Shown here piece after piece: positions 12,410 through 25,727 of a stretch of 64,000 nt of DNA; the stretch's first letter is position 1, and each line of letters starts with the position of its first letter. The notes under the pieces are model-generated. The model worked only from the letters and a program-made list of their open reading frames with translations. It had not been told where the DNA came from and did no database searches. The stretch is from Sinotaia quadrata (Eukaryota; Mollusca; Gastropoda; Architaenioglossa; Viviparidae). Location of the stretch: assembly GCA_028829895.1 (NCBI GenBank), contig CM054179.1, positions 57,171,891 to 57,235,890 on the forward strand, written 5' to 3'. Made by a program: the position numbers and the translations under genes.

Positions 12410-13628
12410 CATTATAAACATTACAAACTCATCAAACATTACAAACTGATCAACATTACAAAGTAATCCAACATTAGAAAGTAATCCAACTTTACAAACA
12501 GATCCAACATTACAAACATTACAAACTGACCAAACATCACAACCTGATCCAACATTACAAAAATTACAAATGATCAAACATTACAAACTGATCAAATATT
12601 ACAAACTGAGGAAACATTACAAACATCACAAACTGATCAAACATTACAAAATTAAAAACATTACAAAAATTACATACATTAAAAGCTGATAAAATATTAC
12701 AAACATTACAAATATTACAAACGTTACAAACATCATAAACTGATCAAATATTACAAACATTAGTAAACGATCAACCATTACAAACTGGTCTAACACTACA
12801 CTCATTATAAACAGATCGAACATTACAAATATTACAAAATGATTAAACATTACAAACGGATGAAATACTGCAAACAATAGAAACTGAGCAAACATTACGA
12901 ACTTGTCCAACAGTACAAATATTACAAACTGATAAAACTTTAAAACATTACAAACATTGCGAACTTATCCAACATTACAACTATTACAAATTGATAAAAC
13001 TTTAAACATTACAAACATTACAAACTGATAAAACTTTAAAATATTACAAACATTGCAAACTGATAAAACTTTAAAACATTACAAACATTGCAAACTGATA
13101 AAACTTTAAAACATTACAAACATTACAAACTGATAAAACTTTAAAACATTACAAACATTACAAACTGATAAAATAATACAAACATCACAAATTGATCAAA
13201 CATTACAAGCTGATAAAAAAAATTACAGACACTATAAACTCATCAAACATTACAAACCTATCAAAAATGACAAACAGTACAAACTGATAAAAAATTACAG
13301 TCACTATAAAATGAAACTTTACAAACAGATCAAACATTATAAATATTACAAACAGATAAAACATTAAAATAATCACAAACGTTACAAATTACAAACATTA
13401 CAAATATTACAAACAGATCTAACATTACAATTATTTAAAATGATCAAAAATTACAAACATTACAAACTGATTACAAACAGATCAACAGTAAAAATATTAC
13501 AAACTGATGAAACGTTACAGACATTACAATCTGATCAAACATTGCGATCATTACAAACTAATCAAACAATAGAAACATTGCAATCATTGCAAACTAATCA
13601 AACAATAGAAACATTGCGAACATTAGAA
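12410..13628. repeat. Degenerate acaaactgatcaaacatt satellite
   Basis: Irregular 9-33 bp units built from aaacattacaaa and ctgatcaaac or ctgataaaac. It appears to be the older, decayed flank of the regular 27-bp array that follows. Confidence 0.85.
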
Positions 13629-14010
13629 CTGATCAATCATTATAAACAGTACAAACTGATCCATCATTATAAACAATACAAACTGATCCATCATTATAAA
13701 CATTACAAACTGATCCATCATTATAAACATTACAAACTGATCCATCATTATAAGCATTACAAACTGATCCATCATTATAAACATTACAAACTGATCCATC
13801 ATTATAAGCATTACAAACTGATCCATCATTATAAACAATACAAACTGATCCGTCATTATAAACAGTACAAACTGATCCATCATTATAAACATTACAAACT
13901 GATCCATCATTATAAACATTACAAACTGATCCGTCATTATAAACATTACAAACTGATCCATCGTTATAAACATTACAAACTGATCCATCATTATAAACAT
14001 TACAAACTGA
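13629..14010. repeat. 27-bp minisatellite, about 14 copies
   Basis: Core ctgatccatcattataaac then attacaaa. 27 is a multiple of three and the unit lacks stops in one plus and two minus frames, which makes long but spurious reading frames such as 13440-14102 (nonapeptide HYKHYKLIH). Confidence 0.97.
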
Positions 14011-14345
14011 TGAACTTTCGGAGAACGTATAACTTTCAAATGCCAAAGTCCATTCTATTCTTTTTACCAGCGTCTGAACCTTACCGAGGTCAACTTTATT
14101 GACTGAAATAATTCTTTTTATTGTGCAATTGAATATTTATGATCAAAACTGACCAAATGAATTCAAGGAATACATCTAGAATTATGACGTAAACAGATTG
14201 TATTTGTATTATGATTGTATATACCAAATTTCGCTCCAAAGGTTATTTTCTCCTTTCATTGCTTTGATCGATTTCATTCATTCCAGTGATAACAGATATT
14301 TAAAAACCACGTATACCTACTACATGTACAAGACTTCTAGATGTT
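14011..14345. other. Unique non-coding sequence
   Basis: AT-rich sequence between two repeat arrays. No gene or RNA feature is seen. Confidence 0.55.
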
Positions 14346-14369
14346 CCTAATTCTATCTATCTATCTATC

Positions 14370-14453
<84 letters not shown>

Positions 14454-14547
14454 GGTCTAATCTATCTATCTCTAAGTCTAATCTATCTATCTATCTATCT
14501 AGCTATAGGTCTGTCTATCATTAGGTCTATCTATCTATCTATAGGTC

Positions 14548-14579
<32 letters not shown>

Positions 14580-14805
14580 GGTCTGTCTATCTATAGGTCT
14601 ATCTATCTATCTATAGGTCTGTCTATCTATAGGTCTATCTATCTATCTATAGGTCTATTTATCTATCTATAGGTCTATCTATCTATCTATCTTTCTATCT
14701 GTCTGTCTATCTATCTATCTATCTATAGGTCTATCTATCTATTTATCTATCTATAGGTATATCTATCTATTTATCTATCTATAGGTCTATCTATCTATCT
14801 TTCTA

Positions 14806-14840
<35 letters not shown>

Positions 14841-14845
14841 TTCCA

Positions 14846-14885
<40 letters not shown>

Positions 14886-14886
14886 C
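14346..14886. repeat. (CTAT)n microsatellite with interspersed aggt and tgtc variants
   Basis: About 540 bp of tetranucleotide repeat. The left part is pure (tatc)n; to the right, ataggtctatctatctatct-type higher-order units appear. Confidence 0.97.
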
Positions 14887-15639
14887 GCGGGCACATATTT
14901 AAAGCATCATTGTGGACAGAGGAAATGCTGCCTACATACAGATGCAGACTGCAATTTCCTAATGACAAATAATTTCTTATAACAACGTGAGAATCGAGAA
15001 TGTATTTCTTTAGTAAGCACTAAATTGTGATTTTCCTTTTTTTTTTGAAATTACAACTTCAGCACACTTTTTCATGAGTTTATAAAATGTTAATTGGAAA
15101 GTTACTTTAAGTAAAAATATTGTATTGTTTTAATAAAATTGCCCTATTATGCGAAATAAAAACAAGACTATTTAAAATAAAAAATTTGATCTAAATATTA
15201 TCGGGTAGTCTAAATTATTTTGATTTCAATAATCAATTTTTTCTTCATATTTTCGAACAGAAAAATAGAGACGCTGTGAAAGTTTACTTAATTTTAACAA
15301 AATGCACTTTACCCGCTAAAATCTATAGATGAAAGTACCTCTCAGCCTATGTCATTTATGAACTAGCAGCTTGAGAATTCTTTGGAATTTATTCATTTGA
15401 AACTATTAATAGAAATAAATGGTTGTCCACAAATTTCCACGTCCAAAATAGTGCTTGCTGTGGCTTATTGTCATGGGTGACACTATGTAACGTGATACTG
15501 TAATGGATCACTTCACAGACCATTTTGCCATAGTTCTTAGCCAGAGCAACACCATAGCTTAATCTTTGCAATAAATCATAACTTTCATAAGCTGTGACGC
15601 CTCTGTTCACCCTTCACTCTTTAAGAATACTATTTATTA
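14887..15639. other. Unique AT-rich sequence
   Basis: No supported gene. A 73-codon minus frame (15389-15610) has no recognisable domain and no splice context that I trust. Confidence 0.5.
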
Positions 15640-16860
15640 AGTAATAACGCACAACTAATTACAAGTGATCGAGAATCTTAATTTATGTTATTAATGTTTC
15701 TGCCAAAAGACCAACATGTCTTTCACTTGGCGGATTATAAGGGTGTTGTAAAACTTTACTCTTCACACAGTAATAAGGTAGACGTTTTACTGTCACATAA
15801 TGTTTCTGCAGATGGAATCTTCTTACTAAAGGAGTTATAAATATCCGTCTTTTATTTATAGTTAACGAGAACCCATCTATCCACTATTACTCCAGCAAAA
15901 GATTTTAATTGTGTATAAGAAGGTTAATACATTTACTAAATCAACAATCAAATATACAACATATAAATATATTCAAACTAGCGTTGACATTTACATCATA
16001 ACAATACAATAAGGTTAATAAATTTAACAATACATTTATTAAATCATTAATCATATATACAGCACATGAATATAATCAAAAGAGCGTTGACATTTACATC
16101 ACAACAATGTTCGACGACAATGTTGGATACACACCAACGTGATCCAGTTGAGTACAGTAGTCACTGCAGTCTGAACAGATACAAGCTTACAAAAAAAGCG
16201 TAAAAAGCATCAAAAGGCACGCTCCTCTCTGCAAAAGTTAAATTAAGGGCTTATTTCATCTCTAAACTCCTTTCTCTTATGCACATTCTCAACTTACAAA
16301 TCCTGCAACAATATTCATTAGCTGGGTACACATGCAACATATGAAATATAGCATCGATCAACATTCACAAGTATAATATAATCAAATTGGTGAACATAAA
16401 AAATGGTTCACTTACATAAGTATTCTCCAATTAAAATCATAGATCAATAGTAAAAGTACGAAATATTTCTAATTCCATTCTTTCTTTATCAGTCAGTTAA
16501 CTTACCATAAGCTAACAATCACTTTTATAACCAGACTTGGGTTATATCAAAATCAAAGTGATTAGAATATAGAACTTTCTTCAACACAATAAAACTTTCC
16601 ATCTTTACCCATTGTAAGAAATTGTTAGGAGCAAGTGCGAGACTATGAGTCAGAAAAACTACTCATCCCTTTGGAACTGGTTTGGATTGCATCAGCAAGT
16701 TCTAGCATATTCTTTACTTGAGTTGTTTACTCCAACTCTAGTACTTACAAAAATATCATCATGCACAGTACTGGAAGGTCATAACACGTTAACACTTAAT
16801 AAATTATATTCAATTTAAATTTAGAAATAAGTACAGGCAAATTTATTCATCCACAAACTG
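15640..16860 (-). repeat. Longest copy of dispersed repeat family, about 1.2 kb (families A and B joined)
   Basis: Its right part (16500-16860) is the reverse complement of family A (gttgtttactccaactctag, tttggattgcatcagcaagt). Its left part (15640-16090) matches 41690-42080 in the same direction, with ttcacttggcggat, tttactgtcaca and cttcttactaaa in the same order. It may be the closest thing here to a full-length element. No coding frame was found. Confidence 0.65.
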
Positions 16861-17461
16861 TCTTTACCTTCAGCTCTGTCCACCAGTAACTAAAAATAGT
16901 GTTTACGCTTTATCTGTGGAGAAAGTTAGTATCTTTAAACAGTTTGTTATTTACATTTACATTTACATTTACATTTGTGATCTCCTAGCGTACGGACGTT
17001 TGAAATGTTCTTTTCAATATGCAAACATAATATTATGAATCTTATTAAAATTGTATAAAAATGTATACATGTACTTCATCACCCCTAAATAAATTACCGG
17101 CTATTTTATTTGTATATGAATATTTTAATTACAGACTCCATGTAGTGCAAGGTTGTCATGACACAATTTCCACGTCATGCAAGTGCTACATTCTTATTGG
17201 AAACATTTCTGTTTGTGTTGCACTTTCGTTGGTATAGGTTTCTATCTGAAAACATTTTCGGGTGACTAAAGTAGTAATGCAAATATTTCCCCTATGACGT
17301 GTCGATGTTATGAAAACATTATCGGGTGATGTAGCGTAGAATAAAAGTAATTTCCAGTGACAAAGTTAGTACATGTAGTTTACATTGCCCCCCTCCCCCG
17401 TACTTTAAATCTGCAGTGACGTCATGTGACTTAGACGAATGAAAATATCTCCCATGTCAGG
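16861..17461. other. Unique sequence with a short (ACATTT)n tract
   Basis: A tttacat hexanucleotide tract lies at about 16949-16976 and a C-rich run at 17389-17399. Nothing else is recognised. Confidence 0.55.
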
Positions 17462-18035
17462 TAAATCTGGAATAAAAGAGTTCCCTTGTGACTCAAGGCT
17501 GGAGTAAAACAGTTCCCTTGTGAATCAAGGCTGGAGTAAAACAGTTCCCTTGTGAATCAAGGCTGGAGTAAAAGAGTTCCCTTGTGACTCAAGGCTGGAG
17601 TAAAAGAGTTCCCTTGTGACTCAAGGCTGGAGTAAAAGAGTTCCCTGTGACTCAAGGCTGGAGTAAAAGAGTTCCCTGTGACTCAAGGCTGGAGTAAAAG
17701 AGTTCCCTGTGACTCAAAGCTTGAGTAAAAGAGTTCCCTTGTGACTCAAGGCTGGAGTAAAAGAGTTCCCTGTGACTCAAGGCTGGAGCGAAAGAATTGT
17801 CTTGTGACTCAAGGCTGGAACGAAAGAGTTGTTTTGTGACTCAAGGCTGGAGTGAAAGAGATTTGTAACTCAAAGCTGGTGTGAAAGAGTTGTCTTATGA
17901 CTCATGACTGGAGCGTAAGAGTTGTCTTGTGACTCAAGGCTGGAGTGAAAGAGTTGTCTTGTGACTCAAGGCTGGAGTGAAAGAGTTGTCTTGTGACTCA
18001 TAGGCTGGAGCGAAAGAGTTGTCTTGTGACTTGTG
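17462..18035. repeat. 32-bp minisatellite, about 18 copies
   Basis: Core gtgactcaaggctggagtaa then aagagttccctt. The left half is homogeneous. The right half changes to gagcgaaagagttgtcttgt, the form that also occurs at 19596-19745. Confidence 0.95.
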
Positions 18036-19595
18036 AAGATATATCAAACAAATTATGTATTTCTGATAACCTTTTTTCTTTCATATTATTAACTGTTTCT
18101 TTTATATACAGGTATTTCCACAACCTTATGTATCCATTGAGAAACTTCCATTGAGGATTAAAGCTTAGGCCAGAAATAGTTGTTTACGCATTCAGGGAAA
18201 GTAAGTTAGATCACAGGTGAAGGTCAGCCCAAAACCGGATACTAACTACCTATATATGGTCATTTGCTTACCAGACAATGACCTAGTGCTAAGATGTTAG
18301 TTGACCTTTACTTCATTGATAAAACCACCTGAATGGGTAGGGTTGGCCACGTTAGACGCCTACACTGCATTGCACCCAACTTACAGGGGTAGAATATAAA
18401 AGCTACATCCATTATGACTGCACCTATAAGAAAACACAGTGGTAATGCCTTGATTTTCTCTTTAATCAAATTTTCTTGTTGAATTAATTCTACATATTTT
18501 ATATTGTAAATGTGAGTAGAATATTCGTGATTTTTACTGCTGTTGATGTAAAACATTTTTCTTACAGAAGCTAAGTGGCATAGTGATATACATTGTAATG
18601 TGGTGAGAAATGCCACATGTATGTAGTTGTATCACCATTGATTAATTGTCATCATGGGAGAGTTAACATGCGCTGTGTGGTCACTAACTAAATTGTTTTA
18701 TGAGCAACTGTAGAGTAATGAAGGAAATATATATTGTAAAGATTTTACATATTTGAATTTCCAAGTAATGTAAACTATGAATTAGTGAGATTGTAAAGAG
18801 TGATTATTGCTGCTGCCACAAAGCCCATAAAGTCATTATCACACACGAAGCTGTAATATAAATAACCATGTATTTTCAGCCAGTCATGAGTTTCACTCAT
18901 AATTCTGATCTTGACTGCTAAACGCTATTTTGATGGGAGTCCAGTCTTACGGAAGCAAGGAGCCTGAACATCACTGAGCGAGTGAGCGTCTGTGCTGAAT
19001 CTTTATCACAGCCTTGCTGAACCGCGAGGGACTGCCAAGATCATCTTGTGATGTCAGCATGTGTCGGAACAAATGACAACGAACTGTGTCCATCTGGATA
19101 ATATTAGAAAGATAAGTCCAAAACAATCAGGAATAGATTCTTATGGTGTGGACAATAAATTGACTTACCGGGTTGCGCAATATCACTTTATTATTTGCGG
19201 AAATCAATTTGTTCATTTTCTTACTTTTCAACTTAATTTTATTGTTATTAAAATTTATTGTTAATTCTCTTAATTGTTATCTCGCTATGTTATTACATAA
19301 GTGTTTGTAATCGACCGGAAGTGATTGGCAACTGGGAGCTAGAGCTAGGAATAAAGGAATAAAAGAATTATACATATTAATCTATAAATAAAGGGGGAGA
19401 TAACATTGTTGGCAAAGAATTCAACTAACTTATCTGGTTAAGTGTCGTGAACAATGAGGCTGAGATTGAGGCATTTGATTGGAGATAAGTTAGGCAAGTC
19501 TGGCTGTCGCTAATGTTGGGAATCATCCAATAAACTAAAATTGATAATTAGTGCCTAAATTAGGACAGGGTCGTTAAATGAAAACCGGATATGTG
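18036..19595. other. 1.56-kb unique block splitting the 32-bp array
   Basis: The same minisatellite resumes on the far side, so this block either inserted into the array or was enclosed by it. I found no terminal repeats or target duplication at its edges. A 102-codon minus frame (18308-18616) is unrecognised. Confidence 0.5.
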
Positions 19596-19745
19596 ACCTG
19601 ACTCAAGGCTGGACCTTAAGAGTTGTCTTGTGACTCAAGGTTAGAGCGAAAGAGTTGTCTTGTGGCTCAAGGCTGGAGCAAAAGAGTTGTCTTGTGAAGC
19701 AAGGCTGGAGTGAAATATTTGTTTTGTGATACAAAGCTGGAATGA
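19596..19745. repeat. 32-bp minisatellite, second block, about 4.5 copies
   Basis: Same unit as 17462-18035 (gactcaaggctgga, aagagttgtcttgt), here more diverged. Confidence 0.9.
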
Positions 19746-19829
19746 AAGAATAGTCCAAAGAATGTTTGTTTTCTTCCGATTTCTATGTTCGAGATTTCAT
19801 AAACAGTCCCAGGGATGTATCATCAGCTG

Positions 19830-20090
19830 AAGTGAAAATATCAGAGATCGTTTCCCTTGGAAACATAAAGTATTTCATATGAGAGATCGTTTCCCTTGGA
19901 AATGTAAATTATTTTCTATGAGGGATTGTTTCCGAGGAATAACGTTAACGGTAGTGAAAGTATTTACTATGAGAGATCATTTCAAAGGGACGTAATACTA
20001 GCTGTAGTGAAAAAATGAGGGATTGTTCCCAAGAGATGTAATACTATTTGTAGTGAAAATATTCACCATATGTGATCATTTTCCTTTTCA
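19830..20090. repeat. Degenerate repeat of about 58 bp, 4-5 copies
   Basis: Units share gagagatcgtttcccttgga and gtagtgaaaatatt, with much divergence and unit-length change. Confidence 0.75.
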
Positions 20091-21426
20091 TCGACGCATG
20101 ATTTTATAATATTATATATTTCAGCTATTTTGATTGGTTATTTTTAAATCATAAATTCATTGTATGACATCACAGATTTGAATTTATGTTATCATGAAAT
20201 TGTGAGTGAATACTATTGGACCCCATATAATTGTCTAGGCTATACTAGAAAATCCAGAGATACCTAAAAAAGACTCCCCAATGGATAATGTCTAGCACTG
20301 TTTGAAAAACCATAGCTAACCTGATTTAACACCAGATGACAAAGCAAGAATTATCCCAAACATTAGCTGTTGTACTAGCGATTGTGCTGCCTCATTGTGC
20401 TTATGCAACCTTCCTTGTAGGTTTCATGGGTAGACACTCAAGTTCTGTTCTTACAGTTCTAAGTGATGAAACAGTGGCCCAGTCAAGAACAGCAGACTTG
20501 TCAATGTACGGCTCAGAAACTTGACGTACAGTGCATATCCAGAGCCATCTAAAGTTAATATCTCTAGTCACACTTGGTAGCTCATCAAAGCAGTCACGGC
20601 AAACGTCACATTCTCCTTTTACGGTGACCTGAGTGCACTTGATTACTTTTTTTTACAAAGGCGAATGGTACCCAGTGGAGTTTCTTTCAAAAACAAAAAA
20701 AAAGAATTGTACTCATCACAAAGAAGCTTTCTATTGGTCTTCGCTTACTGAAAAGGAAATGATATTTAAAAGAGTGTACACTCAATACTGACAGTTGTGA
20801 ATTTTATTTGTAAAAGTGCGTCACAGTTGACCTAATAGGGCTTATTGCTTGTGATCAGCAAGCCTATTATTTTGCAACCTCCTTTAATCTACATAATAAG
20901 TTTCAAGTCTGAGCTTAATTTAGGTGATTAAAAAAAATAATGCATTAAAAGAACAATCGTGATGTGTGTTGTTATGCTTGATGCTGAATCTAGAGGACAC
21001 AGGTGTTACATTGTGACTTAAGGGCTGGAGCAGAATAGAACTAGATGATAGGGCTGCAGTATATGTATTGGATTGGAAGCTGAATACTGAGTCTGGATGA
21101 GATAGTAAGCACTCTGTTACAAAATGCTGTATTGCCAATCTGATACACCTGTTATACACGGATGTGTAATTAGTATGCTCAATGTAAATGATGGAACAAT
21201 GACTGTGATCATCAATAGCATATCCTCATGTCACCTGGTGCTCAGTATCGTAAAATCACAGTAGATGCTAATGTCGGGGTCATAGTGTTCCGGTTTTAAT
21301 CCTTGCAAAGCCCCCACAAACAGCAGATTGTCAGTTTCCCCTGAGGCTAGGGCATAATATTTTGCCAGGTCTCACTTCAGTGAATGAGATAAGTAGGCTG
21401 TAAACAATTGCAGTCAAGTGTGTAAT
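20091..21426. other. Unique non-coding sequence
   Basis: No supported gene. The 62-codon plus frame at 20336-20524 starts with a hydrophobic stretch but has no recognised domain or splice context. One isolated relic of the 32-bp unit lies near 21012. Confidence 0.5.
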
Positions 21427-21610
21427 CTGGTTACCATAAACTCTTGTAAGAAACAGTCCTGTTTGTATTCTGGTTACCATAAACTCTTGTAAGAAACAGT
21501 CCAGTGTGTATTCTGGTAACCATAAACTCTTGTAAAAAAGTGTCTAAGGTGTACTCTGGCTGCCATAAACTTTTGTAAGAAACAGTCCAGTGTGTACTCT
21601 GGTTACCATC
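21427..21610. repeat. 43-bp minisatellite, about 4.3 copies
   Basis: Core ggttaccataaactcttgta then agaaacagtcc. Units start at 21427, 21470, 21513, 21556 and 21599. It runs directly into a family A fragment. Confidence 0.9.
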
Positions 21611-22130
21611 ATAAGGAGTGCCCAAGGTCGGGTTACTCTGACAATTTAACAATTTATATAAGAATTATATAAGAATTAAATTTTAAATAGGGATAGGCAC
21701 ATTTTGCTGGTCTCATTCTCATAATCACTGGGTAATAAAAACTATTCACTGGATTGCATTACAACATCAATTCTAGTATATTCTTATCCCGAGCGTTTAC
21801 TTCAACTCAAACATTTCCAAAAATACCATCATAAGGAGTGCCCAGGGTGGGGTTACTCTGACAATTTAACAATTTATATAAGAATTAAATTTTAAATAGG
21901 GATAGGAACATTTACTCCGCACACAATCCAACATTTCCAACTGGATGAGTAGTTCTTTTGACTAATATCTCACACTTGTTCATAACAACTTCATTCAACG
22001 GGGATGGACTGAAAGTTTCTTTGTTGAAGAAGTAGTCTATTATAATCACTTTGAATTTGAACATAATTCGGAGTCCGGTCATAAAGGCGATGGTTAGAAA
22101 AATCCAGACGAACTCGCATTGACACTCTTT
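21611..22130. repeat. Cluster of family A copies: one partial reverse, one reverse, one forward
   Basis: Bases 21611-21712 and 21713-21910 are reverse copies sharing ataaggagtgccca and tttaaatagggatagg. Bases 21911-22130 match the reverse complement of about 16500-16690 (gtagttctttt, taatcactttgaattt, agtccggtcataaa). The last two copies therefore lie head to head with a junction near 21910. Confidence 0.65.
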
Positions 22131-22789
22131 GCTCAAACCTTAATTACTCTTTATTAATACAAATCATATATAATACATTAGCAATTGGAATATACAAGCA
22201 ATGGAATAAACAAAGAATAGTTTTAATAATAAGTGACTTGAAAAACGATGATACTAACCTTGGCTGGCAATATCTCACTGAATTATAAAATCCAGCGATC
22301 CTACAAACAGGTCTACAGACTTAAAATTATATTTGTCTGGAAAGTCTTACTAAGGGAGGTAACTTCACTCTCTATAGGAGATGTTCAGTATGGGTCCCAA
22401 AGGCAATCTAAAGTCGGGTGTCTCTAGCGCGCCTATTTACTGTTCTAACAGCTGTTGACCATATTTTAATTAATATCGGTTGATACTTCTTTACATCCGA
22501 TCAGAGTGAGCGGTGTCCGAGAGACAGTCCTCCCGTACTGAGGCTAAGTTTTGTGCTGGTAGCGGCCAGAGTGAAGAACAAGCTGGACTATGAATTACAT
22601 AACTAGCTCAAAGCTAAGCTAAAGTGTTAGACATTATATTTGAAATATATTATATATATTTCTGTTATATTTGAAATATTATTTTGAATATAATTTAATT
22701 TAACAAAAGCGTGAGAGGGTGGGCGGATGCGCGACACATAAATAAATAGACAAATATAAATAGACATGCAAACACATACACACTGCACA
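22131..22789. other. Unique non-coding sequence
   Basis: AT-rich, no gene seen. It contains taagggaggtaactt near 22349, similar to short motifs at 19389 and 25441. Confidence 0.5.
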
Positions 22790-22935
22790 TACCATGTACC
22801 ATTCTATAGTCACCATTTATCACGTTATAATCACCATGTACCACTCTATACAGACACCATTCTACAGTCACCATTTATCACGTTATAATCACCATGTACC
22901 ACTCTATACAGACACCATTCTGTAGTCACCATTTT
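22790..22935. repeat. 58-bp minisatellite, about 2.3 copies
   Basis: Core caccatttatcacgttataa at 22811 and 22869, followed by tcaccatgtaccactctata. Confidence 0.9.
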
Positions 22936-24232
22936 TCTCTATTGATGATTGACACTTACAAACCAGTGAACAGTAATGCATAGACGTTGTCTGGTTTAAT
23001 GTCCATAATTTACAAATCTTCAGCCATTTCCAGGGTTTTTGCTGCACAAGTGTCATATTTTGTTTACAGCAGACTGTCTAGTTGGTATATTTTGACGAAC
23101 ATGACCACCAACATCTCCTACTTTCCCTATCGTCATCCCCCACCCATTACCCGGACCGGATCTTAAAATGGATAGTTATGTACTTTGCAAGCGTCCTTGA
23201 CATTCAGACTAGACGCGTGAAATGTAGCACGCAGGCAGCACGCACTGGGTGTGAGAGGAGAATAGTTGAAATTTTTTTTTTCTTCTATAATAAAATGAGA
23301 GTCAGTATTTAAAAATAATCTTTACCTGAAAAATCTAATTTAACGATAGTATAATTTTAATTATTTTTAATATTTATAGCTTAGATATATTGAACAACAA
23401 AAAATGCATTAATTAAAATCGTCAAGGGACACGAACACTCCCTCTCAACAGTTATAGCAACATTCTTGCACTCTCCCCTTAATTCAGGATTATTTTTTTT
23501 TTGGAAAACGCTTCGAAACAGAAAATATGTTTAATATCAAGATCCAGAAACCGTTTCAGATTAATAATTATATTTAAAATTACTACCACAAGACCAGTAG
23601 CATAATTCCCTCCTCCGTGCACTGATGTCACCCACCACCACCACCACCACCACCACCACCACCACCACCACTGGAGTATGAGTGACTGCTTCACAACTGA
23701 AATTGGACCCCCTCCCCCAAAGAAAAAAAAACATTTCAGCATATACATAATCAATGAAGTAATTACCATTTAAAATTATTATCTGGCCCTTTCGTTTTTA
23801 CAGATAAAACCACATTTTGTTTGTAATATATTATCAGCATCCAGTGTTAAAGATAAGACGGTAACACTAATTAAGTTGATTAGAGAAAACACTTTTATAA
23901 CAGAATCTAGACTTCTAGAAATTAACTACGGTGGAAGTTAAGAACAGAATGCAGACTTTCGGAAATTAATTACGGTGGGAAGTTATTTCATGTGGCGGGT
24001 GTCTTATGTGCGTCCATGAGTCTAGTGCACATCTCCCCCCCCCCATTCACTCCTGATTGAAAGACTTCTCGCGCTTTCATGTATCAGTAGCTCTTTCAGG
24101 AATTCTCCTTACTGTTCATTTTAAACAACATCGCCTACGTTTCTTGCACGTAATTTGTAAGTAGATTAAGTTATACATATACATATAATATATACACAGA
24201 ACTCTCTTTCTCTCCCTCTCTCACACACACAC

Positions 24233-24277
<45 letters not shown>

Positions 24278-24357
24278 GAGAGAGAGAGAGAAGAAATGGA
24301 CAACTGGCGAGAGGTAGGAGAAAGGACGAGAATGGAACTTTAAGGCGATAGGGAAAA
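22936..24357. other. Non-coding stretch with (CCA)14 and CA/GA microsatellites
   Basis: (CCA)n lies at about 23629-23671; it reads as poly-tryptophan on the minus strand and is not a gene. A CA tract and a GA tract lie at 24222-24291. No exon was recognised. Confidence 0.7.
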
Positions 24358-24490
24358 TGGTGTAGTTAGGTTTAGGACTTAGGTAGAGTTACACTGCTTT
24401 AGACTAGCTTGGTGTAGTTAGGTTTAGGACTTAGGTAGAGCTACACTGCTTTAGACTAGCTTGGTGTAGCTAGGTTTAGGACTTCAGTAC
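24358..24490. repeat. 52-bp minisatellite, about 2.5 copies
   Basis: Core ggtgtagttaggtttaggac followed by ttaggtagagttacactgct. Confidence 0.9.
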
Positions 24491-24689
24491 CCATTACTTA
24501 CTAAGAGTCCCGATTTGGGGGAAGGCTTGAGTCAGTAAATAGAACATTGGTATGTTTAGGAATAGTTAATGTCTTGTAACTAAACTTTGTGCACTTAGAA
24601 AATTATAGAACTAAAATTCTTTTCACTCTGAAATGCTTGGGTGAATTTTGCCTTTTATTATAGAGTTGAACTGTGATGCTCTAAGAACC

Positions 24690-24835
24690 ATAATTAAATT
24701 GTTGTAAGAAGAATTGTTTAGTTAAGTTTTGTATAATTGCACTCTATATTTAAATTGTTGTAAGAAGAATTGTTTAGTTAAGTTTGTATAATTGCACTCT
24801 ATATTTAAATTGTTGTTAAGTAAAATTGTTTAGTT
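24690..24835. repeat. Minisatellite of about 58 bp, 2.5 copies
   Basis: Core attgttgtaagaagaattgt, then ataattgcactctatattta. Confidence 0.88.
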
Positions 24836-25011
24836 CGTAAATAACATGTTGTTGTTGCAAGCAGGATAGTATTGCCTTCAATTAATTGTCCTTGTTCTAG
24901 ACCTTCAATAATTTTAATTTTCTTGACAGAATCACATAGGCTATAACTGTCCGCACCAGTTTTGTGATGCTTGTTATTCTGTTTGGGAGCATGAGGCGTT
25001 GACCTTGGGAT

Positions 25012-25318
25012 TAAATTTAACTGGGTGTGTATTGTATAGATACCATCATATTAAATGAATGTATATTTAACTGGGTGTGTATTATATAGAGACCATCATA
25101 TTAAATGAATGTATATTTACCTGGGTGTGTATTATATAGAGACCATCATATTAAATGAATGTATATTTACCTGGGTGTGTATTATATAGAGACCATCATA
25201 TTAAATGAATGTATATTTATCTGGGTGTGCATTATATAGAGACCATCATATTAAGTGAATGTATATTTACCTGGGTGAGTATTATATAGAGACGATCATA
25301 TAAAGTGAATGTACATTA
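25012..25318. repeat. 50-bp minisatellite, about 6 copies
   Basis: Core ctgggtgtgtattatataga at 25021, 25071, 25121 and so on, with few changes. Confidence 0.95.
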
Positions 25319-25727
25319 AAGCTATGGCAAGTTTGTGACTAAGCACAACAGTTTCTCCTGTAACGATGGAAGAAAAGTTTAGATCCTCAATTTGTTTGTT
25401 CTCTCTTTTCTTTTCTGCACCCTCCACCCCCACCCCGTTTGGGAGATAACTCCAAATATGGACACATCACACATCTACACACACATACACACCACTTATT
25501 TGCATGCATACGATTGCTATAGTTCATACAAGGGTACAAACTATTTAAAAGTGATGAATTTGCAGTATATTTTTAAAAGTTTATTAAAGATTATAAACAT
25601 ATCTTTCCTTTATTTCCATTATATTTTCATATGATTTTGAAAATAATTACAATAAATAAACATAAGGAATGTTTGTTTCTGTTTTCATGTATACTAGGTT
25701 TGCTCTCCAAGCACAGACTATTGATTT
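25319..25727. other. Unique non-coding sequence
   Basis: Contains gggagataactcc at 25441. Nothing else is recognised. Confidence 0.5.

Noticed and set aside
13440..14102. 220-codon plus frame and two minus frames with nonapeptide repeats
   Set aside because: The 27-bp period is a multiple of three, so open frames appear on both strands. There is no start context, domain or splice support.
20336..20524. 62-codon plus frame with a hydrophobic N terminus
   Set aside because: No domain, no splice signals, and a length expected by chance.
23479..23769. Minus frame with a run of tryptophans
   Set aside because: Read-through of a (CCA)n microsatellite.
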